A stretch of 64,000 nt of DNA from Erysipelotrichaceae bacterium 66202529 (GTDB lineage: Bacteria > Bacillota_I > Bacilli_A > Erysipelotrichales > Erysipelotrichaceae): the NCBI GenBank assembly GCA_017161075.1, contig CP046174.1, forward strand, positions 372,001 to 436,000, read 5' to 3'. Under the pieces are notes generated by a model that was given only the letters and a program-made list of their open reading frames with translations, had not been told where the DNA came from and made no database searches. Below are positions 56,512 through 64,000 of the stretch, piece by piece (positions within the stretch are counted from its first letter, which is position 1; every line of letters starts with the position of its first letter). Position numbers and translations under genes: made by a program.

Positions 56512-57774
56512 ATGAGCAAGTTAACATTACAGATGTCCTGCGATCCAATGTTTGTCTATCAGGGAGAGTACGTAAATAATAAGTACCGGTATATTGATAA
56601 TGATATTGCATTAACATGGAAGAATACGGGCAATGATGAATTTGTTTTTGAAAAAGGAGGAATCCTTGTAGAGGCTTATTATCGAAGCCAGGCATCTTCT
56701 ATCAGAAATTCTCTTAATCTTGAGCTGTTGTGTAAAGAAGAGCTGCAAAGCGTAAAGTGTTCATCAGACCAGACAGAGTTAAACGTTGAACAGTATCAAA
56801 AGGATAATACAATTTCATGGTCGCTGGAACCGATAGCATCTACTTTCACAATACCCGCTGGTGGAACGATAACTCTTTATTTGAATAATCTGCATTGTCC
56901 TGTTGACCGCAAACATTGGGAAATACCAGCGTTGCTACGGATACATGTAAAAGAAATTTCAAAGGATACAGTAACTGAAGATATCATGATTGCGAAGCGT
57001 CTGCTGCCGCAGTTGATGATTTACAGCTTTCATGCAGAAAACCGAAATGAAGAGAATGACTGCTATCAGGTTAACTATGGTGAAAATATCACACTTTCAT
57101 GGGAAACTAATGCAGATGATTGTATCTTATATCCATTTGATTTGCAAGCAGAAAAGATTGGATCATATACGTTTTCGGTTTATGAAGATATGATTGTCAC
57201 TTTGCGTGCGCATAAAAAACAATCCAGTAAATCGTATTCTGTATGCAAAGAAATTAAGATAAGGCTCGTCGATGAAAAGCCAGTAATCAAAACCTTTCAG
57301 ATTACTCCTAGGAAAGGGAATACAGAGATAACATATGAAGCAACCTTTGATCATACCACCTATGGCTATATCGATCACAACATTGGCCGACTGGAAGAAG
57401 GAAAGCCGTTTACAAGACCGCTTGATTTTAATAAGGATGAATTCATATTGACGGCAAAATCAAAAACACAGGAGGTAATGAAAAAACAGATTGCTGGAAA
57501 TGATTTTCCTGAAATCCGTATACTTGATTATACTGCGCAGAAAACAGTTTCAGGCTTTCATTATCGTATCTATTGGAATATTGTCAATCTCAAATCCGGT
57601 GACAGCATAACACTGGATACAAAAGGGAAATCTGATGTGGCAACGGTGCGCGGGACTGCAGCATATGGAGATGTAGAATTTGATTCCAGCGAATTATTAA
57701 GACTTCACATTTATACAGAAACGAAGGATATTGATTTTGATGATATATATCCTAATTGTCTATGGGAAGATTGA
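56512..57774 (+). CDS. Unknown 420-aa protein with Ig-like domain
   Basis: Starts MSKLTLQMSCDPMFVYQGEY after AGGAGGAAATTGAA. The N-terminal beta region (IDNDIALTWKNTGNDEFVFE, about 25-45) and the middle LMIYSFHAENRNEEND then NYGENITLSWETNADDCILY (about 165-215) look like Ig/CARDB-type beta-sandwiches, with the NITLSWETN strand typical of the fold. No signal peptide and no enzyme motif. Its stop is immediately followed by the GTG of the next gene. Confidence 0.5.
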   Translation: MSKLTLQMSCDPMFVYQGEYVNNKYRYIDNDIALTWKNTGNDEFVFEKGGILVEAYYRSQASSIRNSLNLELLCKEELQSVKCSSDQTELNVEQYQKDNTISWSLEPIASTFTIPAGGTITLYLNNLHCPVDRKHWEIPALLRIHVKEISKDTVTEDIMIAKRLLPQLMIYSFHAENRNEENDCYQVNYGENITLSWETNADDCILYPFDLQAEKIGSYTFSVYEDMIVTLRAHKKQSSKSYSVCKEIKIRLVDEKPVIKTFQITPRKGNTEITYEATFDHTTYGYIDHNIGRLEEGKPFTRPLDFNKDEFILTAKSKTQEVMKKQIAGNDFPEIRILDYTAQKTVSGFHYRIYWNIVNLKSGDSITLDTKGKSDVATVRGTAAYGDVEFDSSELLRLHIYTETKDIDFDDIYPNCLWED

Positions 57775-58152
57775 GTGAGTATGACTAATCAGGAGTCGGA
57801 TGTAACCATTCTATATGGCAAAATCGCCTTGTTACATAAGGAATTTCCTGCAATCACAACAGCGTTGGATGCAGCACATGGAAATCTATCTGCCCATTCT
57901 GTAGACTTATTACATTTACGTTATCATAAGGATGAAGAAATTCTTGATGTCAGCGGTGTAATAACCCTTGCAAAGGGGAATGAGCTGGTTGCTGTTAAAG
58001 TGCTCATAGAAAATGAAACAGGTGATCAGTGGTCAAAAATGTTTCTGCCCTTCATGGATACGTCGCTAAAAATCCATGTAAAATTTGAAATTCCACAGAA
58101 AGCTGCATGTGGATTGAAGGGTAGAGCTGTTTATCTTCAGATTGACAGCTAA
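57775..58152 (+). CDS. Stand-alone version of the Hint protein's N-terminal domain
   Basis: 125 aa. LHKEFPAITTALDAAHGNLS, then LHLRYHKDEEILDVSGVITL, then AVKVLIENETGDQWSKMFLP and GLKGRAVYLQI match, in order and spacing, FNEEFPVI, LHLVYNEDEECLTVTGIL, AVNVLIENEAGKQWTKKYAP and LTGKLTYLQI of the Hint protein at 41947. GTG start at 57775, touching the upstream stop; an ATG at 57781 is equally possible. An interaction module common to the cassette's two ends is likely. Confidence 0.75.
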   Translation: MSMTNQESDVTILYGKIALLHKEFPAITTALDAAHGNLSAHSVDLLHLRYHKDEEILDVSGVITLAKGNELVAVKVLIENETGDQWSKMFLPFMDTSLKIHVKFEIPQKAACGLKGRAVYLQIDS

Positions 58153-58267
58153 ACGGTAAGACGTATGCTATGAATTGAAAGGGACAAGTGATGCTGCTAT
58201 CGCTTTTAAGGTTTAGCATTTATAAGTGTTACAAAAGAAACCAGAATTGGTTTAAAGGAGAAAAATT

Positions 58268-58822
58268 ATGGCAACAGTTAATATTAACGCGGGAGTTAAA
58301 TTTACATTATTTAGTACTCATTTTGCAGCAGCTATGCAGAAAGATGATACAGGATTAAAAATTCTGTTGATTCCTTCTGTGGCAGAGAAGAAAAAAGAAA
58401 TAACAATAGGAGATATGGTAGAAGAAATCAAATCATTGATAGCCCCTAATGATCCCAAGAATAAAGAAGTGAATGATATGACAAAACAGCTGACAAATGC
58501 AGTAAACGGTCTTGCTCCAACAGATACAGAAACAAAGCCGGAAGAAAAAGCCAAAGCCTTTGATCCTATGTCTATTGGTATCACGATTGAAGAAGCGTTC
58601 CTGTTTTATGAAAAAAAGGGAACTGTAACCACGTTTGAATATGCGTTCAGCCTGAGTTTAAATACATCAAAACTGATTAAGCAGATGGAAGTTTTTTCTT
58701 TAGATGGCATTTCATTATCCGTATGGAATACAACACGTCCTGCAGTAATTCAGGAAATGAAAATGATTGGTATTGATGATTATTTGAAACAATATCCATT
58801 ATTGGAAACATCTGCAGGTTAA
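58268..58822 (+). CDS. Unknown 184-aa protein, last gene of the cassette
   Basis: MATVNINAGVKFTLFSTHFA at the start; a charged middle (about 70-105, rich in Lys, Glu and Pro) links to IGITIEEAFLFYEKKGTVTT and FEYAFSLSLNTSKLIKQMEV, LDGISLSVWNTTRPAVIQEM. The second part has strand-rich features like the DUF6603-like protein at 46785, perhaps a small relative. Ribosome site AAAGGAGAAA. A strong terminator follows, marking the end of the cassette. Confidence 0.55.
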   Translation: MATVNINAGVKFTLFSTHFAAAMQKDDTGLKILLIPSVAEKKKEITIGDMVEEIKSLIAPNDPKNKEVNDMTKQLTNAVNGLAPTDTETKPEEKAKAFDPMSIGITIEEAFLFYEKKGTVTTFEYAFSLSLNTSKLIKQMEVFSLDGISLSVWNTTRPAVIQEMKMIGIDDYLKQYPLLETSAG

Positions 58823-58872
58823 GGAAACCTGAAGTATATGAAAGAAGAATATGCATTCTAAACATAAGGAAT

Positions 58873-58908
58873 TATAAAAACCAGCACAGAATTGTACTGG
58901 TTTTTATA
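58873..58908. terminator. Strong intrinsic terminator closing the cassette
   Basis: TATAAAAACCAG pairs with CTGGTTTTTATA. Could work in both directions. The gap 58909-59290 shows no gene. Confidence 0.85.
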
Positions 58909-59290
58909 TCTCAAAAAATCTACTTAGCTTAAACATAAGAAAACATAATGATGCAGTAGTTAATTGCTAGTTGCTTTAAATACGAACCAACTAATCAGAT
59001 AATGCTGCTTTAAGAATGCTTATGAGTAATGCTTTTCCAGATATCTCATTTTTTATGATTTTCAGTTTATTCATATGAGTATTGCTCTGAATTCCTTTAT
59101 ATCTGGCACTATTACAATAAAGTCATGATAAGCAAACACTTCAACATTACGATTACTCAATATGCTGTTCCAGTTTGATGTGCCAGTTTGAAGCATACTG
59201 GTTTACTTAGACGTATGAATCGTGAATGTATATAGAAGTTTGTGCCCCAGATTTGTATCCTCTATATTTTACAGATGACCGGATATTTAT

Positions 59291-59728
59291 TTAAATTTGA
59301 TTATTTAAAAAAGATCGATATCTTCGATTGACGATTAAACACTCGTCATTATCAAGCGTTATACTGCGATGGCAGTCTTTCTCAATATGAACAGATTTTA
59401 TATGTATTCGATTAACTAGTGTATTTTGATTAATTTGACACAAGTTGCAATTATGAAGTTCTTTTTTTATTTCCGAAAACTTCAGGTAGCAGCGATATAC
59501 CTGATCTTTTGTGTAGAGGTATACCTTGTGATCAATATTTTCCATGTAGTATATTTCCTGGCAGGAAATAAAGTAAAGATTATGCATATCATCATATGCT
59601 TTTATATGCACACTGTTTTTTTGAAGATGAAGCATTACATTACAAAGATAATTTTTATTTCGTTTGCAAGAACGTAGGATAACCGTGTCCTCCGCTATCG
59701 TGTTATCAATTTGTATCAAAAAATTCAT
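59291..59728 (-). CDS. Solo LytTR-family transcription regulator
   Basis: 145 aa; the C-terminal ~95 residues form a LytTR DNA-binding domain: LYFISCQEIYYMENIDHKVY, VYRCYLKFSEIKKEL, QINQNTLVNRIHIKSVHIEK and CLIVNRRYRSFLN, with the conserved Asn-Thr/Ser and R-R-Y end. No receiver domain, only ~45 N-terminal residues with no clear motif. GGGAGGGGG lies upstream of the ATG. Such solo LytTR proteins usually act with membrane partners or control nearby exoprotein and bacteriocin genes; the cassette to the left is the nearest target. Inferred. Confidence 0.85.
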   Translation of the reverse strand: MNFLIQIDNTIAEDTVILRSCKRNKNYLCNVMLHLQKNSVHIKAYDDMHNLYFISCQEIYYMENIDHKVYLYTKDQVYRCYLKFSEIKKELHNCNLCQINQNTLVNRIHIKSVHIEKDCHRSITLDNDECLIVNRRYRSFLNNQI

Positions 59729-60319
59729 TTGAATCCCCCTCCCAATATGTAATAAATAATAATGATCTTGATTGTAAATATTTAGAATTTATAAAGAAGT
59801 TACCAATTAACCACCACATGTTACAATATCATGAAGGGTTTAAAAAAAAGGAACCACTAAATCTGAAAACAAACCAATCAAAGGGAAACATGTAAAAAAT
59901 AAGATTTGTAAATAACAAACAAGACAAATTAATTGAAAAAGTTTGTTTTATCTTTGCATTGGTAAGTGAGAGGGGCTTATATTAATTTCTCCTGCAAATA
60001 TAAAAATCAAACACGTCCACTAAAAATGACAGAATAAAAAGTGGGAGATTAGGATTATTTTAACGTGCATAGGAGCAGCTTTTAAATAATTGAAATACGG
60101 AGTAAACATTTATGTATACCTAAAAATCTTCATGCATGGTGGATCTTTTTGAATAATTCAAATTCTAGGTAGAAGAAAAAATTCCCCACCAGTATTGTGA
60201 GGAATATGTGGCATTTAAACATGAATAGCGTCAGATATGCACTTGTTTATCGAAATTATAAAGTACTTTGATTTTAGTGAAACTCAGTGGTTACGAAAAA
60301 CGTCATCATAGGGTCTTTT
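59729..60319. other. Intergenic region between two minus-strand genes
   Basis: About 590 AT-rich bases, no gene recognised. It holds the upstream region of the LytTR gene and the downstream end of the 266-aa gene; no clear promoter or repeat pair chosen. Confidence 0.3.
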
Positions 60320-61117
60320 CTATTTTTGTGTTTTTAATTGAATATCAATAAGCTTTAATCCTTCTTCGTTAGCAGCTGGAGTGTATGTGATTATAAACTC
60401 ACCAAACTTCGTATCAGGAGCAGTACCTTTTTTTAGGATTAAATTAATGTTACTGCAATACAGAATGTCTTCTGAACCATGTTGGTCTTTTATACGTATT
60501 AGCATAGGCTTATCATATGTTACAGAATATCCTTCCTCGGTGTACGCTTGTTTTGTTATTTTTCTTTGATAATTAGGGGTGGTGAATTCCTGCTGAATAT
60601 AGCCTTTTCGATCAATCAGAGCAGTACAGGAATCATATAAAGCTTTCAGCAAGTCAAGTCTGTCATGACCTTTACACGAAATATCGCTGATCTTGATTAC
60701 ATGATTTTTTTGATTATGAAATATTGAAGAAACAATTAATTTGGCACGATAAGGATAGGTTTTGTCTATCCCTAGAATACGGGATAATTCCTCACCATTT
60801 TGGGTAAATCGCTCGTTTATATCAATGAGTCCTCCTAGATAGTCTGTATTTAAAGCCACTATTGCAGCGTTTCCTTTTCCATCAAAGGAATTCTCTAACC
60901 AATCCACATAGGCAGGATAGGTTAAAAGTTCGTCTTCTAAATATAACGATATACCATAGGAACTTTCGGTTATGGCTAAGCTGTTTTCATTTACACTATC
61001 GTACGGTATGTGCTGTGCATCGGCTCTTACCGGATCCAGCAGATGATGTACTCCTTGCAGATACTTCTTCTTCTCCGTATTATAGTCATTTACAAATTTT
61101 TGATTAAATGTTGTCAT
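60320..61117 (-). CDS. Unrecognised 265-aa protein
   Basis: MTTFNQKFVNDYNTEKKKYL at the start, chosen because GGAGGTC lies 7 bases upstream; the frame extends 14 codons further without a site. Blocks: GVHHLLDPVRADAQHIPYDS, YGISLYLEDELLTYPAYVDW, LGIDKTYPYRAKLIVSSIFH, ALIDRKGYIQQEF. No signal peptide or membrane helix. The style (acidic/aromatic, soluble, no enzyme motif) is like that of the cassette proteins, but no shared domain was found. Confidence 0.6.
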   Translation of the reverse strand: MTTFNQKFVNDYNTEKKKYLQGVHHLLDPVRADAQHIPYDSVNENSLAITESSYGISLYLEDELLTYPAYVDWLENSFDGKGNAAIVALNTDYLGGLIDINERFTQNGEELSRILGIDKTYPYRAKLIVSSIFHNQKNHVIKISDISCKGHDRLDLLKALYDSCTALIDRKGYIQQEFTTPNYQRKITKQAYTEEGYSVTYDKPMLIRIKDQHGSEDILYCSNINLILKKGTAPDTKFGEFIITYTPAANEEGLKLIDIQLKTQK

Positions 61118-61849
61118 AATAGACCTCCTTTTTAAAAGTATAAGTATATCCCGCATCAACTTTACATGTAAATAAATACCTTTTCAGTTTACTTTTTTAG
61201 TAGCGAGAAGAAGTAATAGAATATTTATCAATGATTTAAAATTCAAATACATTTTTTCACCTCCTGCTTTTACAATTTAAAATTTAAAACATTTGACATC
61301 ATATCTATTCTTCTGCTTTCAGTATATCGGAAACAAATAAAATCATATGATTTATCACTATAAGATGCGATTCACCACATAAATTTTACAATACATGAAA
61401 ACTTAAAATAAAATGAAGTTATCTGAAGGACAGGATAATTTCACTGCATGAATTCAGTTTCTTTACAGACTGCTCTTTCTTCTGTAAGCTATACAGAATA
61501 TAGCTTCCTTACTTTTACCTGATTTTTAATAACAAAGAGCATTCGATAATTTTCAAGTGATTAGAAGCCTACTCATTGTATGAGTGAGAATTTAGGTTAT
61601 AGCAAGGGAAAAGTTTAATAAGTTGTCAAGTTCTTTATGCATGACAGAGTAATCATCCTTTCTGTAGAATGGCAATTTATCTCAGACTATCATAAAAATA
61701 TTCAGCAATAATCGTGTAAAAGGAGTACTCGTTAAATGCTGAGATTTTTTAATTCTGATATGTAGGAAACAGATAATCTGTTTTGCTATTTCTGCATACT
61801 GAAATTCTGCCTTTGTTACTCAATTTGTATACAGCCTTGTACTGCGGTA
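61118..61849. other. Intergenic region between divergent genes
   Basis: About 730 bases, no gene seen. It must hold the promoter of the minus-strand 265-aa gene and, at its right end, that of the regulator pair. Confidence 0.3.
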
Positions 61850-61858
61850 TGCTATAAT
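61850..61858 (+). promoter_or_regulatory. Extended -10 promoter of the two-component genes
   Basis: TGCTATAAT, an extended -10 (TG-n-TATAAT), 22 bases before the ATG; no good -35, which extended -10 promoters do not need. Confidence 0.6.
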
Positions 61859-61880
61859 ATTACACAAAAGGGGGAATGTT

Positions 61881-62630
61881 ATGATCTTACATGTTGCTGT
61901 ATGCGAAGATGATCGTCTGGATGCTGCGCAACTCCACAGAGCTATCCATAAAGCCGAACAGAAGCTTTCATTTGAATGCCGGTTGACCTTTTATACAACG
62001 GGGGAAGCCTTTTTACACTCTCTGCGCCTCAAAACACCCTGTGACCTTGTTATCATGGATATTTATTTGAAAGCTGAAAATGGAATCGACATTATCCAGC
62101 AGGCTCGCATCCTGCAGGAAAATCTGGAAATCGCCTTTTTTACGACCAGTAAGGAATATGCGCCGGAAGCATTTCAACTCAATGCATTACACTATATCGT
62201 AAAGCCTTTAAATGAGCTTCAGATTCAAGAGGTATTCAGCCGCTATTTTGAACGGGCAAGGCTTCCTATCCATACGCTCCGGCTGGAAACAGAGCGCAAT
62301 ATCTGTGAATTTCCCATCCATCGTATAAAGAAAATAGAAAGCAGGAATAAGGGAATTGAAATCTATCTTTCCACGATAGAGGAGCCTGTGTTCATCAATA
62401 TGCCATTCCTACGCGTGGAGAATATTATAAAAGAAGAACAGCTGATTACTGTAAGCAGGGGACTGATCCTGAATCTGTCCTTTATCCGGCAAATACAGCG
62501 AAATGGTACCTGTCTGTTAAAAGACGGTACGACAATTCTCATAAGCCGCAGGCGTAGAAATACGGTGCTGCAGAAATACCATGATTATCTGTTCCAGCAA
62601 TCAGAAACGGGAAAAGCAGTATGTCGGTAA
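61881..62630 (+). CDS. LytTR response regulator (AgrA/VirR type)
   Basis: 249 aa. Receiver domain (1-120): VAVCEDDRLDAAQ (acidic pocket), CDLVIMDIYLKAENGID with the phospho-acceptor Asp (about 59), TTSKEYAPEAF and YIVKPL with the Lys. LytTR DNA-binding domain (about 140-240): ICEFPIHRIKKIESRNKGIE, ITVSRGLILNLSFIRQIQ and TTILISRRRRNTVL. It overlaps the kinase gene by ten bases. The pair probably senses a peptide or wall signal; target genes are not shown by the sequence. Confidence 0.93.
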   Translation: MILHVAVCEDDRLDAAQLHRAIHKAEQKLSFECRLTFYTTGEAFLHSLRLKTPCDLVIMDIYLKAENGIDIIQQARILQENLEIAFFTTSKEYAPEAFQLNALHYIVKPLNELQIQEVFSRYFERARLPIHTLRLETERNICEFPIHRIKKIESRNKGIEIYLSTIEEPVFINMPFLRVENIIKEEQLITVSRGLILNLSFIRQIQRNGTCLLKDGTTILISRRRRNTVLQKYHDYLFQQSETGKAVCR

Positions 62631-63964
62631 TACAGCAGCTTACCCAGTTTATCGGCTTTTTATCTCAGACGCTTCCCTTTGCCATCCTTGCCTGCTTCCC
62701 CTTTTCATCCGGCATGCTTCGTTTGGGTAAGAAAAAGGTGATTCTCTACTGCTCTATATTTTTAACTGCAGCGTCTGCACTCTTTTCCCTGATGATGAAT
62801 TGTCTGTATACAAAAGATGGCAGCGGTTATGCATTTATGAGAAATCTTGCCGACCTGTATTTTCTGGCTGTGCTCTTGATAACGGCTGTCTTTATCTGTT
62901 ATCAAACACAGGAGGTCTTTATAAAGAAATTACTTGTTTACATAACCGTCATCCAATACGGTGCTGTTATTTACACGGTTGTAACACCCTTCGTCAATAT
63001 GCCTGCCTCCTTCCTCTATGATCATTCCTATACCGTATATAATAAGAACGCGTACATGAATTTGCTGCTGCTTGTCTTCAGCTATCCCTTTGTTGCTTAC
63101 TTTTTTAAGCACACGATACAGCGGATTCTCCCCGCGATGGATCAGGCATCTGTACGACGAGGCTGTTTATATCTCGTCACTGTGATATTTCTTTACTGCT
63201 TCTGCATTTTTACTGTAATGAATCGGACAAATGGTTTATTCAAAGATGTGGATCTGATGCTGTTTCTCATTGCTGTTCTTGCGACTGATATACTTGTTTA
63301 TTATATGTATTTCTCAGAATTGAAGGAATCTCTTGCGAATCGTGAGCTTTATCATCAGCTAGATTCATTTCAGACACAATATGAAAAGATCTCAAGCAGT
63401 ATCGAGGATGCCAGAAGAATCCGTCATGATTTACAGCACCATCTGAATGTCATCAGATCTTTACTGCAGGAAAATAGACAAAAAGAATTAAATCAGTATC
63501 TTATACAATACACACAGGCGATTGAGGAAATCAGCCAGCACACCTATACAGCCAGTCCGTTGCTTGACAGTATTTTAAATTACTATGTGCAGCGCTGCAC
63601 CAGCGAAGCTATCGAAGTTGAGGTAGATGCAGTTGTAATTAAGGAACCGGAAGTAGATGCTACAGACCTCACTGTTTTACTTGGAAATGCATTGGAAAAT
63701 GCTATACAGGAAAGTAAGCTTACCAACCATCCCAAAATCATAATATATATTCGCTATGTTGATGAAAGGCTGCTTGTACGTATCGAAAATAAGTGCCACT
63801 CCATGACGGTATCCGGAAGAATCCTGCCAAAAAAGCGTTCAGAAAAGCATGGCTATGGCATGATCAATATGAAAACAGTATGCGAAAAGTATAAGGGGAG
63901 CGCCGATTTTTATAAGACGGATTATAAATTTATCACCCGATGTATCCTATATCCTAATAAATAA
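62621..63964 (+). CDS. GHKL sensor histidine kinase (AgrC-like)
   Basis: 447 aa. Six or so membrane helices to about residue 235, a coiled linker, then the H-box RRIRHDLQHHLNVIRSLLQE (phospho-His in RHD, about 271) and the GHKL ATPase with NALENAIQES (N-box), RLLVRIENKC and KHGYGMINMKTVCEKYKG (G-box). The SPLLDSILNYY stretch is typical of AgrC-type kinases paired with LytTR regulators. A C-terminal YKTDYKFITRCILYP ends the domain. Overlaps the regulator gene. Confidence 0.93.
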   Translation: MSVIQQLTQFIGFLSQTLPFAILACFPFSSGMLRLGKKKVILYCSIFLTAASALFSLMMNCLYTKDGSGYAFMRNLADLYFLAVLLITAVFICYQTQEVFIKKLLVYITVIQYGAVIYTVVTPFVNMPASFLYDHSYTVYNKNAYMNLLLLVFSYPFVAYFFKHTIQRILPAMDQASVRRGCLYLVTVIFLYCFCIFTVMNRTNGLFKDVDLMLFLIAVLATDILVYYMYFSELKESLANRELYHQLDSFQTQYEKISSSIEDARRIRHDLQHHLNVIRSLLQENRQKELNQYLIQYTQAIEEISQHTYTASPLLDSILNYYVQRCTSEAIEVEVDAVVIKEPEVDATDLTVLLGNALENAIQESKLTNHPKIIIYIRYVDERLLVRIENKCHSMTVSGRILPKKRSEKHGYGMINMKTVCEKYKGSADFYKTDYKFITRCILYPNK

Positions 63965-64000
63965 ACGATATGCCTTACTGGCAGTTTTTTCTACCGAGTG

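Overview
This window is AT-rich, low-GC DNA from a Gram-positive (Firmicutes-type) bacterium. The evidence is strong AGGAGG-type ribosome binding sites, T-run terminators, cell-wall hydrolases carrying Big_2 and CW-binding repeats, LytR-CpsA-Psr and LytTR proteins, and worn-out IS66, IS30, IS3 and IS1182-type elements. The overall style suggests a gut Erysipelotrichia such as the [Clostridium] innocuum group, but that placement is inference from gene style, not from a marker gene.

Region 1 (1-24.9 kb) is a surface-polysaccharide locus read left to right. It holds the tail of a Wzx-type flippase, UDP-galactopyranose mutase (glf), a GT-C-like membrane protein, then rmlB and a frameshifted rmlA. 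These are followed by a deoxy-amino-sugar set: NDP-hexose 2,3-dehydratase, a Gfo/Idh/MocA 3-ketoreductase candidate, a WecE/RffA-like aminotransferase and an ATP-grasp ligase. A polyprenyl-phosphate-type GT2, an NlpC/P60 protein with CW repeats, a second GT-C-like membrane protein and two SMR-size membrane proteins come next. A plausible scheme is that a dTDP-4-amino-trideoxy sugar is made and possibly acylated, loaded on undecaprenyl phosphate, flipped by the small pair, and transferred outside by a GT-C protein. aspA and an LCP ligase gene follow. The locus is split by a nested mobile island at 3251-8546: an IS30-type transposase gene carries an antisense group II intron and an IS66 element, and removing both restores its reading frame exactly.

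Region 2 (25-41.3 kb) starts with IS66 and IS1182-type debris. Five secreted, repeat-rich wall proteins follow: an Amidase_2 protein with 7 Big_2 repeats, a GHL10-like hydrolase with 5, a Big_2 protein with a novel C-terminal duplication, a CHAP protein with five 80-residue repeats and a ricin-like end, and a C39-like peptidase with 5 Big_2 repeats. A decayed IS3 element sits among them and encloses an unrelated reverse-strand gene.

Region 3 (41.9-58.9 kb) is the most unusual part, about 17 kb of genes of mostly unknown function. It has a protein ending in a Hint (hedgehog/intein) domain, two tandem M23-like peptidases, a trypsin-fold serine peptidase with a visible His-Asp-Ser triad, and a 912-residue DUF6603-like protein. 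A tightly packed operon of large unknown proteins (437, 262, 1126, 419, 420 and 125 aa) and a 184-aa protein complete it. None of the well-defined starts shows a signal peptide, and the 125-aa protein is a stand-alone version of the Hint protein's N-terminal domain. This looks like a self-contained multi-protein system whose function cannot be named from sequence alone.

Region 4 (59-64 kb) carries a solo LytTR regulator (minus), an unrecognised minus-strand gene, and an AgrA/AgrC-like LytTR response regulator with its GHKL kinase.
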